A stretch of DNA of 64,000 nucleotides from Bacteroidota bacterium (GCA_023424015.1 JAFAEM010000045.1:1-64000); one strand, 5' to 3'; shown: positions 26,266 to 35,186, counted from the first letter of the stretch. Translations and numbers: made by a program. Notes: generated by a model not told the origin, from the sequence alone.

Positions 26266-27270
26266 AATATTCACTTCCCTTTCCAACTCAACGCCAAACT
26301 TTTCTTTGACGGATTGTTGTATCCTCTCACTGAGGTTATAAATTTCCCGGCCATTTGCGTTTCCATAGTTAACCAGGACAAGTGCCTGGCGGGCATGCAC
26401 GCCTGTATCTCCTTCACGGAAACCTTTCCATCCACATTGTTCGATCAACCAGCCCGCCGCCAGTTTTACGGTGCCGTCAGCGTTTTCATAACCGGGAATA
26501 TGTTCATACTTTTTTTGCAGCTTCCAATAATATTCTTTTGGCACGGTAGGATTTTTAAAAAAACTACCGGCGTTACCGATATCTTTCGGGTCGGGCAATT
26601 TGGAAAAACGAATGTTGATGACCGCCTGGGAAATAGCCTGGATGGTTAGTTGAGTGACACCCAAATTCTCCAACTCCTGTTCAATGGCCCCATAGCTGGT
26701 ATTAAATACCGGCTGTTTGCTCAACCGCAGTGTAACATCGAGGATAATAAACTGGTCTTTGTATTTTTTCTTGAAAACACTATCCCTGTATCCAAATTCA
26801 CAGTCCTTTAGACGGAACGTATATTTCCCCTTTTCCTGGATATGGAAGGCTGTTAGTTCATGAAATACATCTTTCAGTTCTACTCCATAGGCACCGATAT
26901 TTTGCATGGGTGAAGCGCCAACGCAACCTGGGATCAGGGAAAGGTTTTCGACTCCAGCCCAGTTGTTGTCAAGGCAATGAAGTACAAACTGGTGCCAGTT
27001 CTCACCTGCTGCACATTTGACATAAACAAAATTCTCATCCTCCGCCAGCTTTTCAATACCGCTACATTCATTTTTAAGAACCATGCCGTCGAAATCACCT
27101 GTCAGCAGGATATTGGTACCTCCTCCTAACACCATCAGGTTCTGCACGGGAAGGTGTCCCAGGATTTCTAAGAGAGATTCGGTATTGCGGAAACCGGAAA
27201 AATATCTCGCTTTTGCATCGATGGCAAAACTGTTATAAGGCTTCAACGAAATATTTTCCTGAAATTGCAT
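26260..27270 (-). CDS. murB: UDP-N-acetylenolpyruvoylglucosamine reductase
   Basis: 336 residues from the ATG at 27270; a TTG five codons upstream is less likely. MurB reduces UDP-GlcNAc-enolpyruvate to UDP-MurNAc with NADPH, using FAD, in peptidoglycan precursor synthesis. The FAD-binding loop VLGGGTNILL (47-56), GASPMQNIGAYGVE, the catalytic-Ser region GNAGSFFKNP and the LIEQCGWKGFREG stretch show a type I MurB. It is divergent from the NAD-binding protein with 30 bp between starts, so the two share a promoter region. Confidence 0.96.
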   Translation of the reverse strand: MQFQENISLKPYNSFAIDAKARYFSGFRNTESLLEILGHLPVQNLMVLGGGTNILLTGDFDGMVLKNECSGIEKLAEDENFVYVKCAAGENWHQFVLHCLDNNWAGVENLSLIPGCVGASPMQNIGAYGVELKDVFHELTAFHIQEKGKYTFRLKDCEFGYRDSVFKKKYKDQFIILDVTLRLSKQPVFNTSYGAIEQELENLGVTQLTIQAISQAVINIRFSKLPDPKDIGNAGSFFKNPTVPKEYYWKLQKKYEHIPGYENADGTVKLAAGWLIEQCGWKGFREGDTGVHARQALVLVNYGNANGREIYNLSERIQQSVKEKFGVELEREVNIY

Positions 27271-27300
27271 AATAATCGTAAGCAAGTATACTGCAAAAAC

Positions 27301-27972
27301 ATGACCGAAAAAACAGCCACGATACTGGGTGCAACCGGTATGATTGGAAAATATCTTTGCGAAGAGATGATAAAGGACGACTATTTCGATGCGGTCAGGC
27401 TGATTGTACGCCGTCCTATAAGCAGGCCAAATGCGCGGGTCGAAGTCAAATTGGTTGACTTTAGTGATGCTGAATCTTTGAAACTCTCACTGGAAGACAC
27501 AGATACGCTTTTTTGTTGTATTGGTACCACCCAGAAAAATGTTAAGGGTGACCAGGACCTTTACAGGAGAATTGATTTTGACATTCCTGTTAGAGCAGCC
27601 AAGTTTGCGAAAGAAGCAGGCTGTGAAAAATTCATAATCATCACGTCCGTGGGAGCAGATGCTCATAGCAGGACATTTTATTTAAAGTTGAAAGGGGAAT
27701 TGGAGAACGCTATAAAAGAAATCGGTTTTGAAACGGTGCATATAATGCAGCCTTCCATATTGTTGGGCGACCGGGATGAGAAAAGAACTGGGGAGAAATT
27801 CCTGCAGGGTAGCTTAAAGTTTTTATCGAGGCTATTTGGCGGATCCATGCGGAAATTCCGGGCTATTCACGGACGAACAGTTGCCAGGGCCATGCTCAAT
27901 GCCGCTAAGGATAATTCGAAGGGATTTTTCCGACACAGATATGATGAAATAGTGCGGTTGAGTGAAAGGTAA
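27301..27972 (+). CDS. NAD(P)-binding Rossmann-fold protein (HTATIP2/NmrA-like)
   Basis: 223 residues from the ATG at 27301; the frame extends upstream only through a TTG. An atypical SDR: the dinucleotide loop ATILGATGMIGKYL (6-19), then LFCCIGTT at the end of beta-4 and ITSVGAD. The FYLKLKGELENAIKEIGFE helix and HIMQPSILLG strand match the TIP30/HTATIP2-like group of oxidoreductases, whose bacterial substrates are unknown. Catalysis is uncertain because the Y-x3-K motif appears as YLKLK. Confidence 0.88.
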   Translation: MTEKTATILGATGMIGKYLCEEMIKDDYFDAVRLIVRRPISRPNARVEVKLVDFSDAESLKLSLEDTDTLFCCIGTTQKNVKGDQDLYRRIDFDIPVRAAKFAKEAGCEKFIIITSVGADAHSRTFYLKLKGELENAIKEIGFETVHIMQPSILLGDRDEKRTGEKFLQGSLKFLSRLFGGSMRKFRAIHGRTVARAMLNAAKDNSKGFFRHRYDEIVRLSER

Positions 27973-28442
27973 CCGAAGAGTGAGTTGGTAATCTTTGCTG
28001 TCCGGAATAAAGTTTTGGATTCCTGCCAAAGCCTTTGCTCCGCGCGGCTTTTATGACTTTTTTGCAGGGGCTTGGCTTTATTTTCCCGGAGACTGTTCTC
28101 TTTGCTGGTCGTACACAGCGGAGTTTTAGTATCATATTCTGTTCCCCATTTCATATTTTTTAACTCGTAGACGCCTTCCCCTGTGCTCGCCGTGCCCACC
28201 GTGGTTTATTGTACCCCAGAGTTCCCCGGATAATAATGGTTGGTAATTTGGAGTTTGGACCCGATAGCTCCACACAAAATTTATCGGGTTGGGGATTTGA
28301 AATAAAAAGAACATAATTGAGAAGGGGAATACATGTCAGAGCGGCAATTAACACAATGAATTACCGGATTGGAGGTCAAATAGAAAAAAAAATCAACCTT
28401 ACTACCTTACGATCTTCCTGGCTATAACCTGAATCGCTTTCC
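27973..28442. other. 470-bp convergent intergenic region with a palindrome inside heptamer repeats
   Basis: No credible gene on either strand. At 28240-28260 lies a heptamer array (TTGGTAA, TTTGGAG, TTTGGAC), directly followed by a hairpin CCCGATA (28260-28266) / TATCGGG (28282-28288) and then TTGGGGATTTG. The same order, TTTGG words then CGATA/TATCG then TTGGNATTTG, recurs at 32262-32311. Confidence 0.6.
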
Positions 28443-30929
28443 TTACATGACATCAACATCTGCCACAACCACCACGCTCCTGAAACGTTTATCCATATGT
28501 AAGAGGGCTTCCTGATTCAGCAGGTCTTTTTTACATTGCTCCAATAGTTTTTTGTCCTTTGGCAACTTCAACAGCAGTTCCATCAGGTATTGATTTCTCA
28601 CACGCCCGACTACGGGTTCTGCAGGGCCGACAAGGTATTGACCATACTTATTCTTTAAAGCGTTGGCAAACTGGTGTGAGGCATTCACGACAGTATCTTT
28701 CAGTTTATGTCTGAAAGAAAGCTTAATGATCCTTGAAAACGGCGGGTAAAAGAACTGTTTCCGCTTTTCGATCTCTTCTGCAAACATTTTTTTATAATCA
28801 TGCTGCTGTACAGTCAGAAGCAGAGGATGCGAATACTGTGATGTTTGTATCAATACCCTTCCCGTTTCACTTTTTCCTCCACCTGGTTTCCTTCCTGCCC
28901 TGCCACTGACCTGCTCCATCAATTGAAATCCTCTTTCATTTACCCTGAAGTCAGCAAAATGCAGTAACCCGTCAGCATCCAATATTCCTACCAGGTCTAC
29001 ATGGTCAAAGTCGAGTCCCTTCACGACCATCTGTGTACCCACCAGGATATCGATCCGTTGTTGCTCGAATTGCTGGATCAGGGTATCATGCGCATTTTTA
29101 CCTTTCACCGTATCGATGTCCATTCTCGCCACCCTCGCTTTTGGAAAGGTTTCCTGGAGCATTTCTTCGATTTTTTCTGTTCCAAAATTTCTCTCCAGAA
29201 ACTGGTGGCTGCCACATGCTGCACAGGTAGTAACTGGTGAATAAGTCGATCCACAATAATGACAGGCGAGTTTATTGGTCTGTTTATGATAAGTCAGCGA
29301 TACATCACAATATTTGCATTGGGGTACCCATCCGCATATCTTGCAAATTTTATATGGGGTATAACCTCTCCTGTTTTGAAACAGGATCACCTGTCTGCCT
29401 CTGTCAATAGTTTCATGTATAGCCTGCACCAATTGCGGAGAGAGCATAACTTTTGACCTGTCCTTTTGTTCGATTTTCCTGGTATCGATAATTTCAACTA
29501 CCGGCATCCGGATATCACCATAGCGTTCTGTAAGCTCAACCAGTCCGTATTTCCCATTAATGGCATTGTAGTATGATTCCAATGAGGGAGTGGCACTGCC
29601 GAGGATCACTTTCGCACCGCTATTATCAATTGATGAGGAAAAAAGTCCGGCCAGATAGATGGCAGCATCCCGTCCATTATAGCGGGGAGCCGGATCCTGT
29701 TGCTTAAATGAGCTGTCGTGTTCCTCATCACAGATAACAAGACCAAGATTTGTATATGGCAGAAATACAGAAGACCGCGCGCCCAATACTACTTTTAACT
29801 CACCGGCTTTTACCTTATTCCATATTTCTACGCGTTCATTTTGCGAAAACTTTGAATGATAAATTCCAATATAGCCGCCAAAGTGTTTTTGTAACCGGCG
29901 GATCACCTGCGAGGTGAGCGCAATCTCGGGCAGCATATATAGAACTTGTTGGCCACGGCGTATATATTGTTCAATGAACTTGATATAGATATTGGTTTTT
30001 CCGCTCGAGGTAATACCGTGAAGCAAACAAACTTGTTTGGTAACCAGGGATTCATTTACCTGTGCCAGGGCCTGTTGCTGCGCAGCTGATAATACGAAAT
30101 CAACTTTGATATCTTTTGGCAAGTAATGGAGCCTGTCTACATTCCGTTTCTCTGTCCAGAGGATTTTTTTGTCAACCAGCCCTTTCAATTGAGCGTCGCT
30201 GGCGCCGGATTTCTTCAACAGGTCGGGTTTTGTCACTTCTCCCTGTGTCTTTATAAGATGGAGATAAGATAATAATAGTTCCACCTGTTTTTCCGCCCTC
30301 TGCAGTTTTTTATCCTCATTTAGCAGCCGGGCCAGTTCTTCTTCGTTGTCGTATTGAGGATTCAGTAGTACATAAATTTCTTTTTTTGCCTTATAACTTT
30401 GTTTCAAAGCTTCCCATACATGACAAACTTTTTTCTGTATCAGGCGGTTGATCACAGGATACACATGCGAAGAATCGAGGATCTGCTGGACTTCCGGAAG
30501 CTTTAATTCCTTTTTAATGAGTAAAGCCTCTCCTACCAGGTATTCATCATGATCGAGCAATGAAAAGTCATCACCATATTCTTCATTGTAGACCAATATT
30601 GTTTCACTGGATAATTTAAAATGAGCGGGCAGGGCAGCCGCCATCACCTCTCCTTCACTACACATATAATAGGAAGCCATCCATTCCCAGAGCTTCAATT
30701 GTTGTTCGAAAACAACAGGTGCTTCATCCAAAACGTTAAGTATCTCTTTTGGTTCAAACACATCCGGCTTCTCTTCGTGCAGCCGTTTGACCACGCCCGC
30801 ATATTTTTTATTCTTGCCCAGGTTCACTTCAACCCTGCAGCCGGGCTTTATTGAATCTGCCAGCTTGGGGGGCACGGACCAGGTATATGTCTTTGGCACG
30901 GCCAGGGGTATGATCACATCGGCAAACAT
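28443..30929 (-). CDS. priA: Primosomal replication protein N' (PriA helicase)
   Basis: 828 residues from the ATG at 30929, where related PriA proteins begin (MFADVIIPLAVPKTYTW) and where a GGAG precedes the start by seven bases. An ATG at 30989 gives 848 residues and lies five bases after a TAACTTTG element, so it remains possible. PriA reloads the replisome at stalled forks. Visible are the N-terminal 3'-DNA-binding domain, Walker A HGITSSGKTN, the DEEH box (VICDEEHDSSFKQQDPAPRYNGRD), four CxxC pairs for two zinc ions (CKICGW, CKYC, CHYC, CAAC), and helicase motifs V-VI ending in VSGRAGRKPGGG. Downstream of plsC, probably in one unit. Confidence 0.96.
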   Translation of the reverse strand: MFADVIIPLAVPKTYTWSVPPKLADSIKPGCRVEVNLGKNKKYAGVVKRLHEEKPDVFEPKEILNVLDEAPVVFEQQLKLWEWMASYYMCSEGEVMAAALPAHFKLSSETILVYNEEYGDDFSLLDHDEYLVGEALLIKKELKLPEVQQILDSSHVYPVINRLIQKKVCHVWEALKQSYKAKKEIYVLLNPQYDNEEELARLLNEDKKLQRAEKQVELLLSYLHLIKTQGEVTKPDLLKKSGASDAQLKGLVDKKILWTEKRNVDRLHYLPKDIKVDFVLSAAQQQALAQVNESLVTKQVCLLHGITSSGKTNIYIKFIEQYIRRGQQVLYMLPEIALTSQVIRRLQKHFGGYIGIYHSKFSQNERVEIWNKVKAGELKVVLGARSSVFLPYTNLGLVICDEEHDSSFKQQDPAPRYNGRDAAIYLAGLFSSSIDNSGAKVILGSATPSLESYYNAINGKYGLVELTERYGDIRMPVVEIIDTRKIEQKDRSKVMLSPQLVQAIHETIDRGRQVILFQNRRGYTPYKICKICGWVPQCKYCDVSLTYHKQTNKLACHYCGSTYSPVTTCAACGSHQFLERNFGTEKIEEMLQETFPKARVARMDIDTVKGKNAHDTLIQQFEQQRIDILVGTQMVVKGLDFDHVDLVGILDADGLLHFADFRVNERGFQLMEQVSGRAGRKPGGGKSETGRVLIQTSQYSHPLLLTVQQHDYKKMFAEEIEKRKQFFYPPFSRIIKLSFRHKLKDTVVNASHQFANALKNKYGQYLVGPAEPVVGRVRNQYLMELLLKLPKDKKLLEQCKKDLLNQEALLHMDKRFRSVVVVADVDVM

Positions 30930-30994
30930 AGACTTACTCCACTTTGCCGGGTCCAGTATAAGAGACATATCTGTTTTCTCGTCAGGCATTGGGT

Positions 30995-31002
30995 CAAAGT
31001 TA
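30995..31002 (-). promoter_or_regulatory. -7-like element TAACTTTG near the priA start
   Basis: The minus-strand TAACTTTG matches TAnnTTTG and lies five bases before the upstream ATG (30989) and about 65 before the preferred one (30929). It could give priA transcription independent of plsC. Confidence 0.4.
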
Positions 31003-31010
31003 GTGATGCA

Positions 31011-31787
31011 CTACTGTTTTTCAGCCGGCCTGTCGATCCAGGGAGCGTGGTATTCAAGCAACTTTTTCTCCATGATGTCAAAAACTTTCTTTTTAATCGA
31101 ATGTATATCCTCATTTCCCAGACCCTCCACCGATATTTCATCAAGATATACGATCCAGCTTTTTCCTGGTGTCATGGAGAATATGCTGTTATAATGCATC
31201 CGGCTATAGGTATCCAGGAAAAGAACAGGCTTTATAGGTGTTTGTGTTTCGATCGCCAATCTGAAAGCACCGTCATAGAATTCCTTCAGTGGCTTGTGTG
31301 TCATATTAAAAGTCCCTTCGGGAAAGACCACGACAGATATTCCCCTCGATAGAATTGATTTTAAAATACGGATACTCTCGGCACGATTTTGCATGCTGCT
31401 TCTGTCTACGGTTACAATTGCGTTTCTATATATAAACCCGAATACAGGCATCTTAGCCATTTCCACTTTCCCGAGGGGCCGCACAGGCTGTCGGTAAGCT
31501 TTGACCAAAACCGCGGAATCGAGGTAGGATATATGATTGCTGACAAACATATACTGCCTTTTGTTATCATGAGGCGCCTCGAATATTTTCTTATGAAATA
31601 TAAAGATCAGCGGAAACCATAGATCCGCCCATAGCGAACAAAGCCGAAGAATCATATTACCGCCTTTGATCCTTCCAAAAAAGCTGGCAATAATCACAAA
31701 GGGAAAGATCAGCAACATCAGGGCTACAAATAGAACCTGGGCATACAGGCTATACAACCATTGTAGCGGCTTTAGTAAAAAATGCAT
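31011..31787 (-). CDS. plsC: 1-acyl-sn-glycerol-3-phosphate acyltransferase
   Basis: 258 residues, ATG start. It transfers the second acyl chain to lysophosphatidic acid in phospholipid synthesis at the inner membrane. The catalytic H-x4-D is NHISYLD (H85, D90), the phosphate-binding motif is VVFPEGTF, and an N-terminal transmembrane stretch (about 15-38) anchors the protein. Acyltransferases for ornithine lipids or lipid A share these motifs, so the symbol is the most probable assignment rather than a proof. The DUF4258 gene ends six bases upstream and priA follows. Confidence 0.88.
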   Translation of the reverse strand: MHFLLKPLQWLYSLYAQVLFVALMLLIFPFVIIASFFGRIKGGNMILRLCSLWADLWFPLIFIFHKKIFEAPHDNKRQYMFVSNHISYLDSAVLVKAYRQPVRPLGKVEMAKMPVFGFIYRNAIVTVDRSSMQNRAESIRILKSILSRGISVVVFPEGTFNMTHKPLKEFYDGAFRLAIETQTPIKPVLFLDTYSRMHYNSIFSMTPGKSWIVYLDEISVEGLGNEDIHSIKKKVFDIMEKKLLEYHAPWIDRPAEKQ

Positions 31788-31793
31788 CAGGAC

Positions 31794-32231
31794 TTATTTT
31801 TTTTCATCCCCGGGACAATGGCATTCCCATTCGGTATCCAGGTCTATACTTGTCACCACTTTTGTTTTATAATCACATTGCGCAAATACAATACGAACCC
31901 TTTGCCTGTCGCTGGTGGTGCCTTCGAGGGCATATGTAGGACAGGGACGTGCTTTCACATCGCTTTTTGAATAATTGATTTTCCCAACTTTCATAATCTC
32001 TTCCACTTCGGCCTGGGTGATCTTTCGGCATTTCATCCTGCATTTGGCATGTTCGGTGTACTCGAGGTAGGAAATCCGCCGGTCAAACCCCCGGTTTCTA
32101 TTGCCCGTTGTGGATTTACCAGGTTTGGCTTTTGTATCGGTGATGGTCTCATCACCCGAATTTCTTTTAACAAAATAAAGCACTACGGCCAGGACCAGGA
32201 TCACAAGCCATGATATCCATTTTTTATTCAC
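31794..32231 (-). CDS. Membrane-anchored DUF4258 protein
   Basis: 145 residues with a GTG start. One N-terminal transmembrane helix (about 5-21: WISWLVILVLAVVLYFV) is followed by a basic linker and a DUF4258 domain (about 53-138), recognisable by YTEHAKCRMKCRKITQAEVEEIM, the aligned Arg and Lys residues and the RVRIVFAQCDYKTKVVTSIDL strands. Soluble DUF4258 proteins resemble RelE/BrnT-like toxins in fold and are often next to an antitoxin. Here there is none, and the anchor plus six Cys argue for an envelope role instead. First gene of a DUF4258-plsC-priA run. Confidence 0.85.
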   Translation of the reverse strand: MNKKWISWLVILVLAVVLYFVKRNSGDETITDTKAKPGKSTTGNRNRGFDRRISYLEYTEHAKCRMKCRKITQAEVEEIMKVGKINYSKSDVKARPCPTYALEGTTSDRQRVRIVFAQCDYKTKVVTSIDLDTEWECHCPGDEKK

Positions 32232-32261
32232 TACAGCTGTTTTTACAAATTAAACGTAAAT

Positions 32262-32311
32262 GGAGGGATTTTGGGAATTTGGCCTCGATAGCTATCGGGG
32301 TTGGTATTTGG
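32262..32311. repeat. CGATAGCTATCG palindrome in TTTGG-type repeats
   Basis: GGGATTTT, GGGAATTT and GG lead into the 12-bp palindrome CGATAGCTATCG (32286-32297) and TTGGTATTTGG. It is the second example of the composite seen at 28240-28300; a related palindrome, CTCCGAT-TGCT-ATCGGAG, sits at 33889-33906. Confidence 0.6.
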
Positions 32312-32416
32312 GGGCGGTCTAATGGACAGGATGCTAAATCCGAATTTAGGTCTGTTAAAATGGTGTAATTGGCATCTATCACAAGCCCTGATTCCCTTAC
32401 AAATTCACATTTAGCG

Positions 32417-32424
32417 TATCTTTG
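32417..32424 (+). promoter_or_regulatory. -7 promoter element (TATCTTTG) of mtaB
   Basis: Exact TAnnTTTG match ending seven bases before the preferred ATG at 32432, predicting a transcript with almost no 5' leader. Confidence 0.5.
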
Positions 32425-32431
32425 CCGGCCC

Positions 32432-33724
32432 ATGGCAGAATCCAGGACAGTAGCATTTCATACCCTTGGCTGCAAGCTCAATTTTTCCGAAACCTCATCC
32501 CTTTCCCGCCTGTTGGAAACGGAGGGTTTTGAAAAAAAAGAGTTTGACGACAAGGCCGACGTGTATGTAATCAATACCTGTTCTGTGACGGAGAATGCTG
32601 ACCGGGAATGCCGCCACCTGGTGCGCCGGATCCAGCGCAGGGCCCCTGAAAGCCTGGTTGTGATTACCGGCTGCTATGCGCAACTCAAACCAAAAGAGAT
32701 CGCTGATATACCAGGTGTTGATCTCGTACTTGGTGCTGCTGAAAAATTTAATATCGCCAGTCATATCCGCGAGCTCACGAAAGGCGATTCAGCACTTATT
32801 TGCAGTTGTGATATTGAAGATGTTTCCGGGTTTCATGCATCCTGGTCGGTTAATGACCGAACACGTACCTTTCTTAAGGTGCAGGATGGCTGCGATTACA
32901 ATTGCTCTTTTTGCACCATTCCCATGGCTCGTGGACGGAGTCGCAGTGACAGCATTACAAATGTGGTTAAACAGGTACAAGAACTGGCAAAAAATGGCAC
33001 CAGGGAAATCGTTTTGACCGGGATCAACCTTGGCGATTTTGGCAAGGGCCCTGATGGCGCAGGACAGGTGATTGCTATGAACCAGCGTGAAGAGAATTTT
33101 TTCGAACTGATAAAAGAGTTGGAAAAGGCAGATGGAATTGACCGGTACCGTATTTCATCCATTGAGCCCAATCTGCTGACAAATGAGATCGTTGAATTTG
33201 TTGCCAACAGTGATAAGTTCATGCCCCATTTTCATATCCCGCTGCAAAGTGGCAGCAATGCCATCCTGGGTATGATGAAAAGAAGGTATCGCCGTGAACT
33301 ATATGCAGAGCGTGTACAGCTGATAAAAACCCTGATGCCCCATTGCGCTGTCGGAGCAGATGTGATCGTTGGCTTTCCGGGAGAAACCGAAAAATATTTT
33401 AAAGAAACTTTTGATTTTCTCCATTCCCTGGATGTTTCATACCTGCATGTATTTACATATTCTGAAAGGGACAATACCCATGCACTAAGCCTGCGACCGG
33501 TCATACCGATGAGGATCCGGCATGAAAGAAATAAAGCGCTCAGGAATCTTTCCTATATGAAAATGCAATATTTCACGGAGCAGCACAAGGGCCAGGTACG
33601 TAAAGTGTTGTTCGAAAAGCAGGATAAAGGTGAGATGATGGAAGGTTATACCGATAACTATATCCGGGTAGCCACCCCCTATCGGGAAGAATGGAAGAAT
33701 AAAATTATCGACTGGAAAATTTAG
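32432..33724 (+). CDS. mtaB: tRNA t6A37 methylthiotransferase MtaB
   Basis: 430 residues from the ATG at 32432; upstream in-frame codons lie before the promoter element and are not family-like. Radical-SAM methylthiotransferase that adds a methylthio group to N6-threonylcarbamoyladenosine at position 37 of ANN-decoding tRNAs. The N-terminal UPF0004 domain has the first cluster cysteines (TLGCKLN Cys14, NTCSVT and TGCYAQL), the radical SAM motif is CDYNCSFC, and a TRAM-like tail closes the protein. The TLGCKLN start and VKVQDGC-type region fit MtaB better than MiaB or RimO. Confidence 0.93.
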   Translation: MAESRTVAFHTLGCKLNFSETSSLSRLLETEGFEKKEFDDKADVYVINTCSVTENADRECRHLVRRIQRRAPESLVVITGCYAQLKPKEIADIPGVDLVLGAAEKFNIASHIRELTKGDSALICSCDIEDVSGFHASWSVNDRTRTFLKVQDGCDYNCSFCTIPMARGRSRSDSITNVVKQVQELAKNGTREIVLTGINLGDFGKGPDGAGQVIAMNQREENFFELIKELEKADGIDRYRISSIEPNLLTNEIVEFVANSDKFMPHFHIPLQSGSNAILGMMKRRYRRELYAERVQLIKTLMPHCAVGADVIVGFPGETEKYFKETFDFLHSLDVSYLHVFTYSERDNTHALSLRPVIPMRIRHERNKALRNLSYMKMQYFTEQHKGQVRKVLFEKQDKGEMMEGYTDNYIRVATPYREEWKNKIIDWKI

Positions 33725-33774
33725 AGGGAAGAATTTTTATTTTTCAAATTAGAACCCACTAATTTTATCGCCCC

Positions 33775-33849
33775 GGGACGTTAGCTCAGTTGGTTTAGAG
33801 CATTACTTTGACAGAGTAGGGGTCACTGGTTCGAGTCCAGTACGTCCCA
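33775..33849 (+). tRNA. tRNA-Val (GAC)
   Basis: Cloverleaf: acceptor GGGACGT/ACGTCCC, D stem GCTC/GAGC, anticodon stem TTACT/AGTAG with loop TTGACAG (anticodon GAC), T stem ACTGG/CCAGT around TTCGAGT, discriminator A, CCA not encoded. The upstream promoter match is weak (TAATTTTA). The 3' part is duplicated just downstream. Confidence 0.95.
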
Positions 33850-33869
33850 CAAGAGTACAAATTTTTGAA

Positions 33870-33920
33870 AGTAGGGGTCACTGGTTCGCTCCGATTGCTA
33901 TCGGAGCCAGTACATCCCAC
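33870..33920 (+). pseudogene. Duplicated 3' third of tRNA-Val interrupted by a palindrome
   Basis: AGTAGGGGTCACTGGTTCG repeats tRNA positions 33815-33833. Then CTCCGAT-TGCT-ATCGGAG, a perfect 7-bp hairpin (33889-33906), interrupts it, and CCAGTACATCCCAC resumes the tRNA 3' end. The insertion falls in the T loop. It could be a scar of integration at the tRNA 3' end followed by a palindromic mini-element, or a tandem duplication. Otherwise the 194 bp up to the next gene show nothing. Confidence 0.85.
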
Positions 33921-34043
33921 CCTTTCACCTTAAAAGGTTTTACATAGAATTTTTGAAAGGAATGTGGCCTGACTTAATTGTTAGCATTATTTGTTTTCCA
34001 CTTTGTGCAACTTTTTGAATTTGGATTTGTCTAACTTATAGAC

Positions 34044-34334
34044 ATGAAAAAATTCCAGGTCACGATACAATTTGAAATGCGGGATGATTTTTTGGAGCTG
34101 ATACCCGCACATCGCACATATATCAATCACCTTATCAACAAAGACGTCATTGAGCAATATGCCGTGAGTATGGAAGCCCAGAAGGTATGGATAACGCTCA
34201 ACGCGAAAGATAAAGCCGAGATAGACGCGATCCTGGAAAAATCACCTATCCATAAATTCTGGACTTACGAGATTGACGAACTTTTTGTCATAGATGGACA
34301 TCATTATCGGCTGCCTGCCGTACAGCCGAACTAG
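34044..34334 (+). CDS. YCII/muconolactone-isomerase-like small protein
   Basis: 96 residues, ATG start. A single ferredoxin-like alpha/beta fold (KFQVTIQFEMRDDFLELIPAHRTYINHLI, then VSMEAQKVWITLNAKDKAEIDAILEKSPIHKFWTYEIDELF) like the YCII or muconolactone delta-isomerase-like families. These are often dimeric, with a catalytic or ligand-binding His; His23 and His67 are candidates. No reaction can be given. Its TAG stop shares the palindromic CTAG (34331-34334) with the stop of tag on the other strand. Confidence 0.75.
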   Translation: MKKFQVTIQFEMRDDFLELIPAHRTYINHLINKDVIEQYAVSMEAQKVWITLNAKDKAEIDAILEKSPIHKFWTYEIDELFVIDGHHYRLPAVQPN

Positions 34335-34921
34335 GCCAAGTAAGACTCCCAATTAGATTTCGCTCTATATTGTCGTTTTTCCGCCCATTTTGGTTTTTTC
34401 TTTAGGACTTTTTTATAGACCGGGCAGCTTTCAACATGACTTCCGGGAAGGTAACCTGTACTCATTAAAAACTCATTGACGATCTCGCCACCGGTGAAAC
34501 GAAAGGTTTGTTTGAAAAGCTTCACCCATTCCTCCTTTGTTTTCGGATGATGACTGTCGAGCCATTTCTTAAAAGAGCCACTCTCCTTTTGGATAGTTTT
34601 GATTGCTTTGGCATTATGAATAGTTGCTTCGATCTTCAGCCGGTTGCGGATGATGCCCGCGTCCTGCATGAGTTTTTCCTTTTTCCGGTCGGTATAGCGG
34701 GCAACCTTGTCAATATTGAACTGGTCAAAGGCCTGGAAGAAATTGTCTTTTTTCTTCAGGATGGTTTCCCAGCTTAGCCCCGCCTGGTTTATTTCCAGGA
34801 CCAGCCTCGCAAACAAAAGGTTGTCATCCTCAATGGGAAAGCCATATTCGTGATCATGGTAATGTCGGTGAACTGTGTCTTTTCCTTTATCTAAAGCATA
34901 TTCGCAATAAGAAGTCGCCAT
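34331..34921 (-). CDS. tag: DNA-3-methyladenine glycosylase I
   Basis: 196 residues, ATG start. It excises 3-methyladenine from alkylated DNA. Family features: the N-terminal CEYA and YHDHEYGFP stretch (19-29) with zinc-ligand candidates Cys6 and a His, the QAGLSWETILKKKDNF segment (46-61) forming the base pocket, and the C-terminal GYLPGSHVESCPVY that supplies the remaining His and Cys ligands. Tail-to-tail overlap of four bases with the YCII-like gene. The roughly 280-bp stretch from here to tRNA-Val(TAC) shows only that tRNA's promoter. Confidence 0.95.
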   Translation of the reverse strand: MATSYCEYALDKGKDTVHRHYHDHEYGFPIEDDNLLFARLVLEINQAGLSWETILKKKDNFFQAFDQFNIDKVARYTDRKKEKLMQDAGIIRNRLKIEATIHNAKAIKTIQKESGSFKKWLDSHHPKTKEEWVKLFKQTFRFTGGEIVNEFLMSTGYLPGSHVESCPVYKKVLKKKPKWAEKRQYRAKSNWESYLA

Positions 34922-35155
34922 ATCGTGAAAATATTGAAATGTTGGTGTCGGCGATTACTTCTAAATGAAATTGCTAAAGTTGGATTAATTGCATATTGAA
35001 TATCAATGAGTTAAAATTATTCGAATTGTTCTTTGTACAGTAGTTGATATATAACACTGCCAAAATCTTCAAATCGAAGCTTAGTGATGGTTAGGATAAA
35101 TAACTTTTTTGCTTAGATTATACACCACTCCGAATAAAATAGATTGTAAAAAAAA

Positions 35156-35186
35156 TTTGCCTGAAATGTCGGCAACCCTATCTTTG
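35156..35186 (+). promoter_or_regulatory. Promoter of tRNA-Val(TAC): TTTG-N19-TATCTTTG
   Basis: TTTG (35156-35159) and TATCTTTG (35179-35186), exact consensus with a 19-bp spacer, 15 bp before the tRNA. The best sigma-70-type promoter in the window. Confidence 0.8.
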
